The notes under the pieces are model-generated. The model made no database searches. It had not been told where the DNA came from and saw nothing but the letters and a program-made list of their open reading frames with translations. The position numbers and the translations under genes were made by a program. Source: Allacma fusca (taxonomy: Eukaryota; Arthropoda; Collembola; Symphypleona; Sminthuridae). Taken from it: a DNA stretch of 64,000 nt. Below are positions 50,035 to 61,911 of the stretch, piece after piece. Each line of letters begins with the position of its first letter. Position 1 is the first letter of the stretch. The DNA is taken from the NCBI GenBank assembly GCA_947179485.1, contig OX359246.1, forward strand, positions 42,573,632 through 42,637,631. Reading direction: 5' to 3'.

Positions 50035-50812
50035 CAGGGTTGTACAATTGAAAATGCACTGGCATTTTCGGCATGTTTAGCACTTTGGACATGTTCAGCC
50101 TAGGGCAGGCATTTTGGGCATTTTCTCCTTGATTATTTTTTTGATATAACCTTAAGCAATCTACTAATTTTACATACTAAATCAAAAAGCAGTATGTTTA
50201 AATAGACAATTTTATGAAATAAACCATTCTTTATTTTGTATTATTGGAAGATCTCATTCGCATACATGATGACGTATAATTATGATAAGACTTTGAGAGC
50301 AAACATTATTGTAAAAATTAAGCACAAAAATATTTAAAACTGACAAGAAATCCATAGTTAATGAGTTTCAAAACTCAGCACTAAACATTGTAAATAGTAA
50401 ATTTTTGCCTTGTAAAATTTTGAACTAGAATAGTCTTTGAAAACCCCGTAAAGTCTTCTATAATAAAGTTAGGTGTTTGCAACTCTTAAAAGAAAATTAA
50501 TGGTGCAAAATTTTAAAAAAACATTAAATTTAAATTCATATACATAATTCGATTTTTTTAAAAATCAATATTAAAACTTTCTTCAGAATGGATGGGCTTG
50601 AATATGTCATTAAAAGATTCCCATGTCTACGCTGGAGGATCTATAATGGTCATAGTGTATATGTTTCTGTCAAACTGCTGAATATGCCGAATATGCCTGC
50701 CCAAAATGCCGGGCATTTTCAAAGTAAGGCATTTTCAGGGCATTTTCGGCGGTTTTGGCATTTTCAGGTGGGCAGGCATAAAACCCAAGGCATTTTTATT
50801 TGTGCAACCCTG
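50035..50812. mobile_element. hAT-like non-autonomous element with perfect 8-bp target duplication
   Basis: Starts CAGGGTTGTACAATTGAAAA; the reversed right end starts CAGGGTTGCACAAATAAAAA. About 20 of the first 23 bases match. Flanked by identical TCTACAAC (50027-50034 and 50813-50820). Subterminal GGCATTTTC motifs recur on both sides. At 778 bp with no transposase it is a MITE-type derivative. The hAT call rests on 8-bp duplications and CAGGG ends. Confidence 0.88.
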
Positions 50813-51176
50813 TCTACAACATAAAATCGTACATTGATATACTGCAACCAAAATTTTGAACCGTTTTGGCCTGGGCCCACGGTAAAAAATCAATATATAT
50901 GATTTTTATGTTGCTTGAACTTCAATGATTACGAATCTGATGCCACTTATAGATAAAGTAGGCTGTAATTATTTCATTCAAGTAAAAGTTTTATCATAAT
51001 TTGCCCTACAGGCCAGATAGCGATTTGGTGCATTATAAAAAATATTTTGAGGTAGTGTATAGATTCCAATGAGCGGTCATAGATCAAAAATAAGATAATT
51101 TTTGCTGGTTAAAAAATCTCTGATTTCCGAAAAGCATGTTATTGCAGAGTACAATAGTACACCAGTATGTATGTAC

Positions 51177-52013
51177 TAGGCATGTTCATATCGTTCGATT
51201 TTAAAATATCGTTCATATCGTTATCGTTCTGTGAAAAATTACCGATAACGATATCGAGGTACGATATAACGATATATCACGTTGTGGCTTCTGGCATTAT
51301 TTAACAGAAATTAGCAGAACTTTAATTTCGTGTACAAGCTAATTATTATTACTAAGGCCCCTTAAGACCCAAATTTTCAAACCAAATTAGCACAGATTGC
51401 ATTTTATTCCAAATAAATGAGTTAAAAAGGCATTGAGTTGAAAATATGTACAACGTGAAGCATTTCAAAGATAATCTAAGGTATCGCAGCGTCAGTAAGA
51501 AAATATTAAAACTACACATACTATTACACCATAGAATTTCTGTCCATCATTACATTGACAACTGACGCCCGAATTTGGATAACCTTATTAGGAAACTTAA
51601 GTCATTAAAGTTTCTAACTTTTTCAAAGTTTTCAAACTAAAGCCAACAAAACAGTGAAAATCCAAAATTATAATTGCGCATCTTCATTCGGAAAAATGCG
51701 AAATCCTGTGTATTAGAATGACGGCCAGTTCATTAATGTCGACGGTTAAATGGATCAGGCATAAAATAAAAAAACATATTCAATATCTTTAGACCGAATT
51801 TGGCATGGTATGATTTTCCAAAGTCGTAAAATTATTTTGTCCCCAAGTTTTGCTCGCATTTTTGTCAAAAAAATGGGCAATTCTTGTTATTACTCGCGAA
51901 TGTACGATATAATCATGTTACGATATATCGTTGGGAAACCCCGATAAATATCGTGCTATATCGTTTCTAAAAAATGTACGATATGAACGATAATATCGTT
52001 ATGAACATGCCTA
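51177..52013. mobile_element. hAT-like non-autonomous element with ATATCG-rich ends
   Basis: Ends match as TAGGCATGTTCATA on both sides (inverted), and identical GTATGTAC flanks (51169-51176, 52014-52021) form the 8-bp target duplication. About 100 bp at each end is packed with ATATCG/CGATAT/ATCGTT motifs in both orientations. No transposase; 837 bp. Confidence 0.87.
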
Positions 52014-52395
52014 GTATGTACATACCGTGATTAGTTATTTCTTCTCACTGGGTGGCGTCAATTGTTTCACCGTAGTTTTAATGTAATGTAATGTAACAGC
52101 TTTATTACGTCAAATCAGCACAGTGTAAGAACACTGATTTCCAGTGACAGACAAAGTTAGTTATCAGTTATATGGAATTTATGCTAACAATAAGTACTTC
52201 ACAAATGATCAAAACTCACTATAGGTACGCCATGATCAATAATTTAATCTATGATATCATGTTATCCTAACAGTTGACATTTATGCAGAACGTTATACAT
52301 TTTCGTCATTATGTACTGATTGCCCATTTTGGGGATTTGTGTTGATCTCTTGACAGGTAGGAAGACTCTAAAGAGTCAAACTGGAACCAGCAAAT

Positions 52396-52953
52396 ATGCC
52401 GAGTTTTGGTATTTTTTCCACAATCTTAGCATTGTTGACTCTTAATTGCGAAGCGTGGTGTGATAATAATCACAATTGTTATTCAGCTGAAGGAATTGCG
52501 TGAGTGCTGAGAAAATATTTTTATTCCGGATTCGTGATTTTACTAAATTATCTATATGTATCTTGCAAATTCAACCTATTACTCTTATTTTCCTGTAGGG
52601 TTAATCTAATTTACAGTATGGCATTCGGATTGGCTGCAATAATCGCAGTTGGAATTGGTATTTGTTATGTTTGTTGTTCCTGCTGCCCGTGCTACAGGAA
52701 GAAGACGAGGACCCCTCAAACTTTTGTTGCTGCCCCTTTACCTGATTACTTCGGTTAGAAATTCAGCAAAACTTGCTATTGGTCTCAGGACACTTATAAC
52801 TAAAAACGGATAATATGTATGGCTGTACGTTTTGCAGGAGTGAATTCCAACGGAGTAGTGATTGGACATCCTTACGTCACAACTTATAAAGTAAATCATG
52901 CTTTTCCCAACCAACCAGCGTACCCACCCCAGTTCTTTCAGCAACAATATTAG
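52396..52953 (+). CDS. Small single-pass Cys-rich membrane protein with proline/tyrosine tail, three exons
   Basis: Exons 52396-52499, 52599-52753 and 52838-52953 join in phases 2 and 1 and give 124 aa. Layout: signal peptide (MPSFGIFSTILALLTLN), a short extracellular part with WCDNNHNCYS, a membrane segment MAFGLAAIIAVGIGICY, a juxtamembrane cysteine cluster VCCSCCPCYRKK, and a cytosolic tail rich in Pro, Tyr and Gln (NQPAYPPQFFQQQY). This matches the general plan of the Shisa/CYYR1/VOPP1-like small cysteine-rich membrane proteins, which act as trafficking adaptors; membership is inferred from layout, not from a specific motif. The stop codon is about 20 bp from the start of an inserted LINE. 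Confidence 0.78.
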
Positions 52954-53484
52954 GCTCTTTTAACATAATGCAACAACGAGAGAGTAAAGATAGAATATTA
53001 AATAAGAGAGGAAATATGCTTGCTAATACATGTAATGAACTTGAACACACAGTACTAAATGGAAGGTCAAAGTCTGACAGTAAAGGTGAACTAACATTTC
53101 TAAATACAAATGGGGCTAGTGTCATAGACCTAGCTATAATCAAAGCTAGCACAGCACACAGAATTAGGGACTTCAATGTACACGCCAACCACCTATCTGA
53201 CCACTTCCCCATTACCGTAACACTTGATAACTTTAAGGAAAATTGCCGGCAGCAAATAAAAATCAATGTAACAAGATCCACTATGGGATCCTGTGAAAGT
53301 AGAAAAATATGAACAAGCTATGTCAGAACTACAATGCATACACATACAAGAAGGAAACTTTAACATTGATAACCTGAATAAACTCATAAGAGAGGCAGCG
53401 AAACAAGCTGGAATGATATGTAAAGGATGACATACTAAATTAGATACAATAGGTCCTCGCTGGTTTGACTTTGAATGTAAAAGT

Positions 53485-54573
53485 ATGAAAAAATTAGTAA
53501 ATCAAGGGATAAGAAATATAAGAAAGTCTAAGGGAAAATACGCAGACGTCAATTTTAAAAACAAATTAGATACACTTCACATAACCAAAACAAAGTACAA
53601 GAGTATATGTAAAACCAAGCAATCAGAGTATCACAAAATCCTACAAAATAACATAAATAATAGTAAAAACTCAGCACAGTTCTGGAAAGCAATAAATGTA
53701 TATAGAGTAAATAAGTATAAGAATGTAAGAAATGATATTAAGCCTCATGAATGGCACACGCACTTCAAATCAGTCTTTGAGAAATCAGAAAACAGCGACC
53801 TAGAAATAATCTTTTTGAATAAGGAATCTAGAGAGGAACAATTACGCGATGCGTACATACATGACAGGGAAATTACATTCCTGGAAGTTAAAAGTTCTAT
53901 TAAAACACTAGCAACTGGTAAAGCTGTCGGTAATGACGGAATCCCCAATGAGGCGTACAAGCATTTAGATGACAGTACACTCTCATTCCTAGTAGGATGC
54001 TTTAATAATATTATACATACCAAAATACCAGAGTACTGGGGGGAAATAATCACAGCACCAATACATAAGAAAGGTAACAGTAATGACCAAAAAAATTATC
54101 GACCTATTAGCCTGCTAAACTCCGTGGTTAAATTATTCACTAGTGTAATGTCAAATCGAATTAACTTGTTTTGTAACCTCAATAATGTTATCTCAGAAAA
54201 TCAGGCTGCTTATCGCAAGGGACGAGGATGCAGTGAACATGTCTTTGCATTATACTGCATGATAACCAAAAGACTGGGTATGAAAAGAAAGAAACTATTC
54301 GCGCTATTTGTCGACTTATCGCAAGCCTTTGACTCTATATCTCATGAAAAGCTATGGAGAAAATTAGGAACAGTAGGTCTGAGTAAGCGATGTATTAAAC
54401 GTATACAAGAATTAAACCAGTTTGCTAAAACAAAAATTAGGTATGACGGTGGACATACCGAATATATTATAATATTAACCGCGGTATTACAAGGAGAAAC
54501 TATATCACCAGCTCTTTTTAACATTTTTAATGACGAGATAGTTAGAATACTTGAACTAAGCCGAATCACTTGA
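53485..54573 (+). pseudogene. Reverse transcriptase fragment of the LINE
   Basis: Longest intact piece of ORF2, 362 codons, fingers-palm region up to shortly before the YADD box. It stops at an in-frame TGA just before the catalytic motif; the same frame continues past it into MYADDMVLLATTKGELQ, so a single nonsense change separates the two. Confidence 0.85.
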
Positions 54574-55028
54574 ATAAAAATGTTTATGAAAGAAATTCTA
54601 ATACTAATGTATGCAGACGATATGGTTTTGCTGGCTACAACAAAGGGCGAGCTGCAAAAGCAAATCATGGTTTTGAAATCATTTTTTGAACAGAACAACA
54701 TCAGTAAACCTTAATAAAACAAAAGTGGTCGTATTCAGAAATGGAAACAATAAATGTAAAAATGATAAACTATACTGGGGAGAAACTGAAATTGAAAAGG
54801 TAGATACTTATACATACGTAGGGGTTCCCTTTCACTATAATGGCTCTTTCAGGATAACAATACAACTCTATATCGGAAAAGCCAACGAAGCACTTGCCAA
54901 ACTGTTTTCCCTCGCGTACAAAAGTAGAACAACAAACATAACTGTACATCTAAACTTTTTTACAACACTAGTTAGCTCGGTAATACTCTACTGTGCACCC
55001 ATCTGGGCTCTTAATTATATAGACGAAA

Positions 55029-55775
55029 TTGTTGTTTCAGACTAAATTCCTTAGAAGACTATGTCATGTAACTAACCTAACACCAGCTTATGTACTTAGA
55101 TTAGAAACGGGATGTACAAATATAAAGCTTATGATTTTCAAATCGACTCTTAGAATGATCAAAAGATTACTCAACAAATCAGAAACATCCATCTCAAAAA
55201 ACTGCTACCTTGAAGCGGAAAAAAATATGGGAAACAAACTAAACTGGTTGAACCAAGTGAAACATATGTTCATTGAAGCTAACCTAAAAGATGAATTTGA
55301 AAACCTGAGCTGCAATTATATTAATGATAACTTCAATACTCTAGTGACCAAGTACGCACAATGGCTCGTGAACGAGGATGTAAAGAACATGCACGCAAAC
55401 CAACATCTACAACAGCTCTCGATAATAAAAACCCATGTAAGACCAAGCGAGCACTATTACCTAGGACTCTCCTGGAACGTTGTAAAGCTAATTCAAAGTT
55501 TAAAATTGGGACACCCAAATGTCTGTGTAATGGGGAAAGGTATGAAATTGAAAGGCATATGGAAATTCTGGAAAGGTAGTGCAAATACGACAATATGTAT
55601 ATTATGTAATGTAAATGAGGTTGAAGATATTTTTCGCATTATGTTTGTCTGTCCACAATATAAGTCAGCAAGGTATTTGCTCCAGAAATACATTTACCAG
55701 GGATTTAATAGAAGCGACTATATTATAAAAATATTTGGAAACCCTATCACAGAAAACGAATGTATGAATTTATAA
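55029..55775 (+). pseudogene. C-terminal ORF2 fragment of the LINE
   Basis: A 248-codon open piece continuing the LINE ORF2 after a frameshift (FQTKFLRRLCHVTNLTPAYV) and ending with a Cys/His-rich tail. Confidence 0.8.
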
Positions 55776-56038
55776 ACTTTCTGGTGTCAAGTATGGAAAA
55801 CGCGCAAATTTTGCTATGAATGTATGAACGAAGAGATGTAAAAACATATTCCTGTAACTATATATTATACATAGATTATACACACGAAGGGGTAATATAA
55901 TTTTTTCTTTTTTCTTTAAACATGAACTACCGAATAATATCACATGTACTTAAAATGATTGCTTGTAAATTATAAAATGGTTGTAAGGGCCCGGGCCAAG
56001 AAATCGACCGAATAAATGTATTATAATAATTATTATAT

Positions 56039-57160
56039 ATTAGGATCTTTGCAATTTTAGCGTCCCGTAAACGTAGAAAGCTAAATTTGACTTTGCGTCT
56101 AGAAATTTCCCATGTGACGCCACTTTCTCTTTGCGTAATACGTTCGAGTTTGGACGTAAAGGCTAACTCAAACGCTAAACTGTATCGTAGCGTTCTCAAC
56201 ACGTTAACACCAAATTAATACCTAAGTACTTAATTATTAACTTTAATTGGGCTGAAAAATAGTTAGGACCAGAAAAACATGGCCGTTCAAATGTGAGGAC
56301 AGTTCATAGGAACAACTGGTTGATGAAGTTGTGTTTCTAAGTGTATAATTTTTAATGGTTTCCCTGATCATTCTGGCTTTTATGTCTGCTAAAATAGTCC
56401 TCAGTTTTGTGCTTTTATGAAAATTGAGAATTTTTTTTTGACAATATCACGTATGTATAATTAATATATATTATAGTCATTATTACTATATTACTATTAT
56501 CCTATGAATTTTGGGCAAGGTTGGGGAAATATACTTTCCGTAGCAAACGTGAAAAGTGAGAAAATGCTAATCTAGCCATTTCTGCATGCACGGTCTTGCG
56601 TTCCTAAAAGTATTTTGCACAGCTCCGGTTGTTGCAAATTTAAAGGGGCTTCATTTGAGTCTATTATGGTCTTGTGTGAGGTGAAAAAAATTCGAGACAA
56701 GAATATCCCAGTTTTCTGCATTTTCCAACTTTTTCTTATAAAAAAATACCCGCTGTGATCTACACTAACTATTTCGTGGCCAGCATCTGGCCTGATCGGT
56801 TATAATTTGAACCCTGGAACTATTTGGGATGAATACATGCCATGAATGTCGTTCAGCGTACACTACGGCGATTCGTCAGCTTTCGAAACTTTCTTGTGGG
56901 ATTACACATTTAAGTTCGACAGGGGGGTTCATTAGTGACCAGTTAGTATTTTAAAACTTCTGCACGCTTTCCCACACAAACCATGGTGAGATAATCCGAA
57001 ATTTTGTCCGGGCGAGTTTTGCTGATTTCGAGCGGGCAGGGGTCGAAGGTCACTTGTTAGTAACTAGTATTGAACAATGCTTATTGGGTTGACAACGATC
57101 TTAATGCACGTATTTGATATATGACTAACAATTAGGTTGATAGACGAAAGATCGTGTTCC
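56039..57160. other. Noncoding spacer
   Basis: AT-rich with (ATT)n near 56460-56500. No coding frame or transposon ends identified. Confidence 0.4.
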
Positions 57161-57169
57161 TGCAGGTTA

Positions 57170-57907
57170 GCATACGCCCGAGTCGGAGAGACCACCTCCA
57201 GGACCAGGAGTAACTAGCCGAGCGAAAAAATGGTGGCACAATTTCAAAAATTCGGAGATTCTGGGTTTCGACTGCGAGATGGTTACAGTTAAAGCTGACA
57301 GGTCTAATGTTCAGGTAGCAGCAATCGTTTCTGTGTGTGATTTTTACGGAAATTCTGTCTACAGTGCAAAAATAAAACGACTACGGGGATCCTTGGAAGT
57401 AAATAACCACACGAGACGGATAAATGGAATAGAAACATGGTCCCTAGAAGAAACCATTTGAGCAAGTTCAGGAAAATTTGCAGAACTTATTTGATAAAAA
57501 GCTTATTATTGGTCACGCCGTCGCTAAGGACTTCAAGTGTATGTCCAAGGATTCTGGAGACTACGACACCTTCGATCTACAGTGGCATTGGCGGCGGCAA
57601 GACCCTGCTAACGGGTCTAGACTTGAATTTAAGCTGAAGGCACTCTACAAATATTTTTGCCGACGAGAATTTTCAAAACGGAGTTCATGATTACATGGAA
57701 GATGCTAAGGCGGTGATGAAGATTTTTCGGGAAATTTCTGTCAAACAAAAATTTGAGAACGTTGGCTCGAAAAGAAACCTCAAACCGGTCGAAGACGGTG
57801 AGATTGATCCTTTACCCACGAAAAAAACGAAAAAAGAGTCAGTGTCTGCAGTTTCTGGTGGCGAACCTATTTTCGAAATAGGGAATGTAAAATTCCGTAC
57901 TGGCTAA
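57170..57907 (+). pseudogene. DEDDh RNA-exonuclease-like pseudogene
   Basis: A single uninterrupted block encodes an exonuclease of the REXO4/ISG20-like DEDDh family, which trims RNA 3' ends. The motifs are all present: ILGFDCEMV (Asp and Glu of motif I), LIIGHAVAKDFKCM (motif II Asp) and VHDYMEDAKAVMK (motif III His and Asp). A short lead-in (GVTSRAKKWWHNF) and a basic, acidic-mixed tail (to TGG at 57904 then stop) bracket it. Two frame changes break it: near 57450 between WSLEE and PFEQVQENL, and near 57670 between CRREF and NGVHDYMED. No introns and no start codon before the domain suggest a processed copy or a 3' fragment. Confidence 0.75.
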
Positions 57908-58039
57908 TGCTGCTTAACATTATTGTTTCAATTATTACATTGATGTAACAGAATTATGATAGCCTGTATTACTACTGAATAATACAAATTTTCAAACATT
58001 TACAAAATCATATTTCGGTTTTAATGCTATTGCTGCAAT

Positions 58040-58382
58040 TTAACTCCCCAATTTAGTGGTTGCTCTCGTCAAGAGGTATATGGTCACTAAAGTTGGGTCC
58101 ACACATTGCTCGACAATAATATTTAGCTCCTGGTTATTTGCTTTCTTGTGAACTTTGTCATGCTCATTTACCACTTTAATCGAAGGAAAGTACAATGAGC
58201 ACGTTTTAGACGTACAATCCGCCGACTGAGATTTTGTTATACTGGGACAAAAATAATCATACTGTAGTTTCTCTCCAGAATTCCCCAGAAGGGGCCATCC
58301 GTCGTTCGACTGTATTAAAGACTGTCTTTGTGCATAGCATCCGATGTATATATATATAGCATCCAAGTCATTCTTCAGAAAC
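58040..58382 (-). CDS. Terminal exon with one C2H2 zinc finger, unrecognised gene
   Basis: An acceptor TTGATTTCCAG opens 114 codons (phase 2 entry) to a TAA at 58042. Composition is protein-like. It contains one classical C2H2 finger: C-x4-C-x3-F-x5-V-x2-H-x3-H in DCTSKTCSLYFPSIKVV followed by NEHDKVH. No upstream exon was identified on the minus strand. It could belong to a host gene or to a domesticated or dead transposon. Confidence 0.5.
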
Positions 58383-58869
58383 CTGGAAATCAAAACATCG
58401 AAAGCAGCTCTATTAAAGGCGTATGCTTGACATGATTGGTATTAAAACTTGCCATTTGGAGCCAAGGCTGCTCCGATTTACTGGCGTTTGCTCTTGAATT
58501 AAAAAATTATAAACCAGACCTCTACTGTTATTGTTTAAAGCAAGCTACTAGTTATCATAAACATTAACAATTAGCGGTAGCTTTTTTCGTTCGTGTTCCT
58601 AGAATGCAGAGCAAAAGTATTCTTAGAAATCAAATTTTGCTGTATAAGATTCGCATGAGGTAGTTCCAGTTAATGTTACAGAAATGTATCCTTAATTTTC
58701 ATGATGTCATACAATGGTGATCCCCCAGTGTCATATGTTGTGACCAAATCTATCACCTCTCCCCCACATGAGTCTGACGTCATTTGTACATGATGCCTAA
58801 ACGTAAACGCAAAGGGAAAATTTGAGCGTTTACGTCCTACGTTTGCTTTTCGCAAAGAACATATTATAG

Positions 58870-59080
58870 CCAGTACCAGACCTCGTATCCTCCTCAGGAT
58901 CCTCCGCCTTATCCCCTTCAAAGTCAAAGTGAAGGCCGGACTCACGAAACCTCAACTTTGGGTGCAAACAATGCAGTAGCGCAGAATAACGACCAACAAC
59001 GACAACTTAATGTAGCTATTGGCGGTCATGCCCCACTGTATCCGATCACTGGGATAGACCAGGAGCAAAACAGATTCTAA
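58870..59080 (+). CDS. Terminal exon with proline/tyrosine PPxY tail
   Basis: An acceptor ACATATTATAG is followed by 70 codons (phase 2 entry) ending at TAA 59078. The start reads QYQTSYPPQDPPPYPLQ, including a PPPY motif that binds WW domains, then a polar Gln/Asn-rich tail. It resembles the cytosolic tails of small cysteine-rich membrane adaptors like the gene at 52.4 kb, so it may be the last exon of a related gene whose upstream exons are not visible. The minus-strand 89-aa frame over it is a shadow. Confidence 0.45.
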
Positions 59081-59815
59081 TTTTCAATCCACCTCTTGTT
59101 TTTCTGATCCCGCAATCTGTTACCTTGTCTTTAACTCTTAAGATATTAAATGTATCTACTGCTCTGTTGAAGTTTAAGCATATGAGCACATGGTACATTA
59201 AATTAACATAGCACGGTTTTTTCACGTGTTGAAATATTTACTATTGTTGCATGTAATCATACAAATCAGGTTGGGTCAGACGCCGAAAACAAGTGACAAA
59301 ATTAAACTATTAAAACCATTTTACAGCAGCATGTTTTTGCATCATGTATGTTCATGTGTACAGTTTCTTGTAAGCCTTCACAAAAAGGAATCGAGGTAAA
59401 ATATGATCGCAAACGGATTGGAAAAAGTTGGAATGTTTAATTTTCTACGACTATTATATTTGCCATTGCGCAGTGTCAGGAATTTAAATTTTTTCAAATC
59501 CCCTCACAATGGCTTTTAGAGTCAGAATAAGGAACTATTTTTCCCACTAGTAGACAATTATTTTTTTATAACAGATTACCTATGTAGTATACGTACCTAA
59601 ATACATTTATTATCCTTACAAGTGGGTTTTGCTAACAATTTATCGAATTATTTTATATCCTTGCATGGAACTGCAATACAACTCCCAACTCTAGTAACAC
59701 TAACACTTTCCTTCAAAAAATGGCGCAGGGTTTTGTTAATTTATAATTGGAGTTGGGGTTCGTAATGAGGAGAAAAATGAAATGAAGAGCAGATTATGGA
59801 AATAAAATGGGAATA
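59081..59815. other. Noncoding spacer
   Basis: AT-rich, no gene recognised. Confidence 0.4.
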
Positions 59816-59968
59816 TTAATGGAATTGAGAGTGAGAGTATGAGTTGATGGGGAAAAGTGTAGACGGCAGAGATGCACTTGCTTTGGAGTTAGGGATTGCG
59901 GGCTTGTGTCTCAGCATACGAGAAATAAGACGCGTATGTGCGTATATGTAGTTACTCACAAGATATAC

Positions 59969-59974
59969 TTTATT
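59969..59974 (-). terminator. AATAAA polyadenylation signal of the LTR
   Basis: AATAAA on the minus strand, then GTATATCTTGTGAGT; position fits the R/U5 boundary. Confidence 0.45.
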
Positions 59975-60087
59975 CATATATAGTGCGTAGATTTGATACA
60001 CTGTGTTCGTCTCTTGCGTGTGCTCTTGCTTGTGTTCAGCAAGAGATCTGGAATTCCTCTCCCCTCTCGTGCCTTCGGAGGCACGTG

Positions 60088-60095
60088 TTTTTATA
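60088..60095 (-). promoter_or_regulatory. TATA box of the LTR
   Basis: TATAAAAA on the minus strand, followed by a GC-rich hairpin (GTGCCT..AGGCAC) and, about 115 bp downstream, an AATAAA. Confidence 0.5.
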
Positions 60096-61416
60096 CGGAG
60101 GTGAGCACAAAAGTGCCCACCTCCAGTATTCACAAAAGTTTTCATTTTGACCAATAATATTAGGTTAAAGTAAGTACCTGATGCATTTTTCATGGAAACT
60201 TTACATCTTAACAGTACATATATGTACATTAATGTTAACGTTACATTTATTGAGTGTTACAAAACCAAATATCGGTTAACATTCTACGGCGAAGAGGAAA
60301 CAATGTCCCCATTGTTTAAAAGGGTAGGAACTGTAAATTGTCGAACTTTGGAGTAAAAGATTTTTTTCTGCCGTTGGTATTTCTGGCCGCTTCCAATTTG
60401 GGCCGGGACGACGTAGTTTCTTTTTGCACTCGTCTTCTTTGCTGTTGGAGTTTGAACTCGAAACCTACTCTCCACAAAGGTTATTCTTTGAAATATTATC
60501 ATTCCAACATACAATATTCGTATTAAAATATACATTTGCATTAGAACAGTGTTAGTTTTAGACGGTATTAGAACAAACAGTTAGTATATACTTCCTGGAG
60601 TGGCAGAAAATTCTGTCCCCAGAATTAATCAGACGGAATTGAGTAAAATTTGGAGAGGAGATTCGCAAGATGGAGACTTTATATACGGTGAGTAACAATT
60701 TTGTATTGGGTTAGTGAGATTGAAATTGAAAAGGAGCTTATAGTCTGAACTTAAAGTGTGTGTATAATAGATTTTACAGAATTTTTGTGTGTATACAGGG
60801 GGTCTGATTGGAAGTGTCGAAATGTAGTGATCAATTACAATTTCTGGAAATGAGGAAAAATGTGTTGGGAGCTGCAGCTCATAGTACATAGGTATAGAAT
60901 TAAGACAAAAATTGCTAAGTGTGTAATATAAGAGTGTGATGTGTGAGAATTATGTGAAAGTGTTTGTGAAGCTAGGAAAAATTGTTAGTTATTAAATATA
61001 ATATATTTTTTTTGTATTTTCTGGCTGTAGATGACTTGCAAATGTCATGGCGTCCCATGTGTGCTTGCAGTTGTAGCTGTCATCATAGAGGGTGCTGACC
61101 TGAACATCCGTGAATGTGGGTCATGTTGTGAAGTCTGTTATAGTCAGTGGAAATTTGTTCTGGAACTCAGAATAAATACATATTAGTAAATTTGTCAGCA
61201 ATATAATGTTTTTTGTGCAATTTCATTGTTATTGCAGATGGGGTCCGTGGTGCAGAACTAGTCAAGATATCAGAGCAAGATATTTAACTAAGATAGGTAT
61301 TGTATAGGGTGCATGATACAATTTTCCGGAAAAACATGTTGATGTGTAGACTTGAATTTGCTTGCATGTCGTGATTATCTTTGCGTATTAACAAACGTGT
61401 GTAAATCATATGGTTA

Positions 61417-61890
61417 GTTGAAGATCACGTCTTCGGATGGGATGTTTGACACGGTGTAATATAATAAAATCATAAGTTTGTTGAAGATCATGTCCTTGGA
61501 TGAGATGTTTGACATTGCATAGGTTAAGGTTCATATGGTTGTTGAGGATCCAGTTTTCGGACAGGATGCTTGACGTTGATAATTATAAGATGCATAAGGT
61601 AGTTGAGGATCCAGTCTTTGGACAGGATGCTTGACATTGATAGTTATAAGATGCATAAGGTAGTTGAGGATCCAGTCTTTGGACAGGATGCTTGACATTG
61701 ATAGTTATAAGATGCATAAGGTAGTTGAGGATCCAGTCTTTGGACAGGATGCTTGACATTGATAGTTATAAGATGCATAAGGTAGTTGAGGATCCAGTCT
61801 TTGGACAGGATGCTTGACATTGATAGTTATAAGATGCATAAGGTAGTTGAGGATCCAGTCTTTGGACAGGATGCTTGACGTTGCGGAATG
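61417..61890. repeat. 61-bp minisatellite, eight units
   Basis: GTTGAGGATCCAGT-type units begin at 61541, 61602, 61663, 61724, 61785 and 61846, exactly 61 bp apart; the central ones are nearly identical. Two diverged units precede at 61417 and 61480. It lies between pol and the LTR core promoter, where U3 enhancer repeats are commonly found. Confidence 0.92.
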
Positions 61891-61911
61891 AGTGAGCCTG
61901 TCGTACAGGGG

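Larger units (their letters stand above)
52960..56038 (+). mobile_element. 5'-truncated, inactivated non-LTR retrotransposon (LINE)
   Basis: Begins inside the endonuclease domain (NGASVIDLAI..LSDHFPI, apurinic-type EN C-terminus), so the 5' part is missing. The reverse transcriptase follows: GIPNEAYK, KNYRPISLLN, motif A LFVDLSQAFDS, and YADDMVLL for the catalytic YADD at about 54610. The frame is broken several times: between 53312 and 53485, an in-frame TGA at 54571, frameshifts near 54690 and 55030. The C-terminal part (55029-55775) has a CxxC..H..C-like end (ICILCNVNEVEDIF..FVCPQYKSARYL), typical of LINE ORF2 tails. The 3' end has AATAAA (56011) and a TA/ATT-rich tail. Clade not assigned. 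Confidence 0.88.

Noticed and set aside
61417..61890. Regularly spaced repeats that might suggest a CRISPR array
   Set aside because: The whole 61-bp unit repeats with no unique spacers, in a eukaryotic LTR element.
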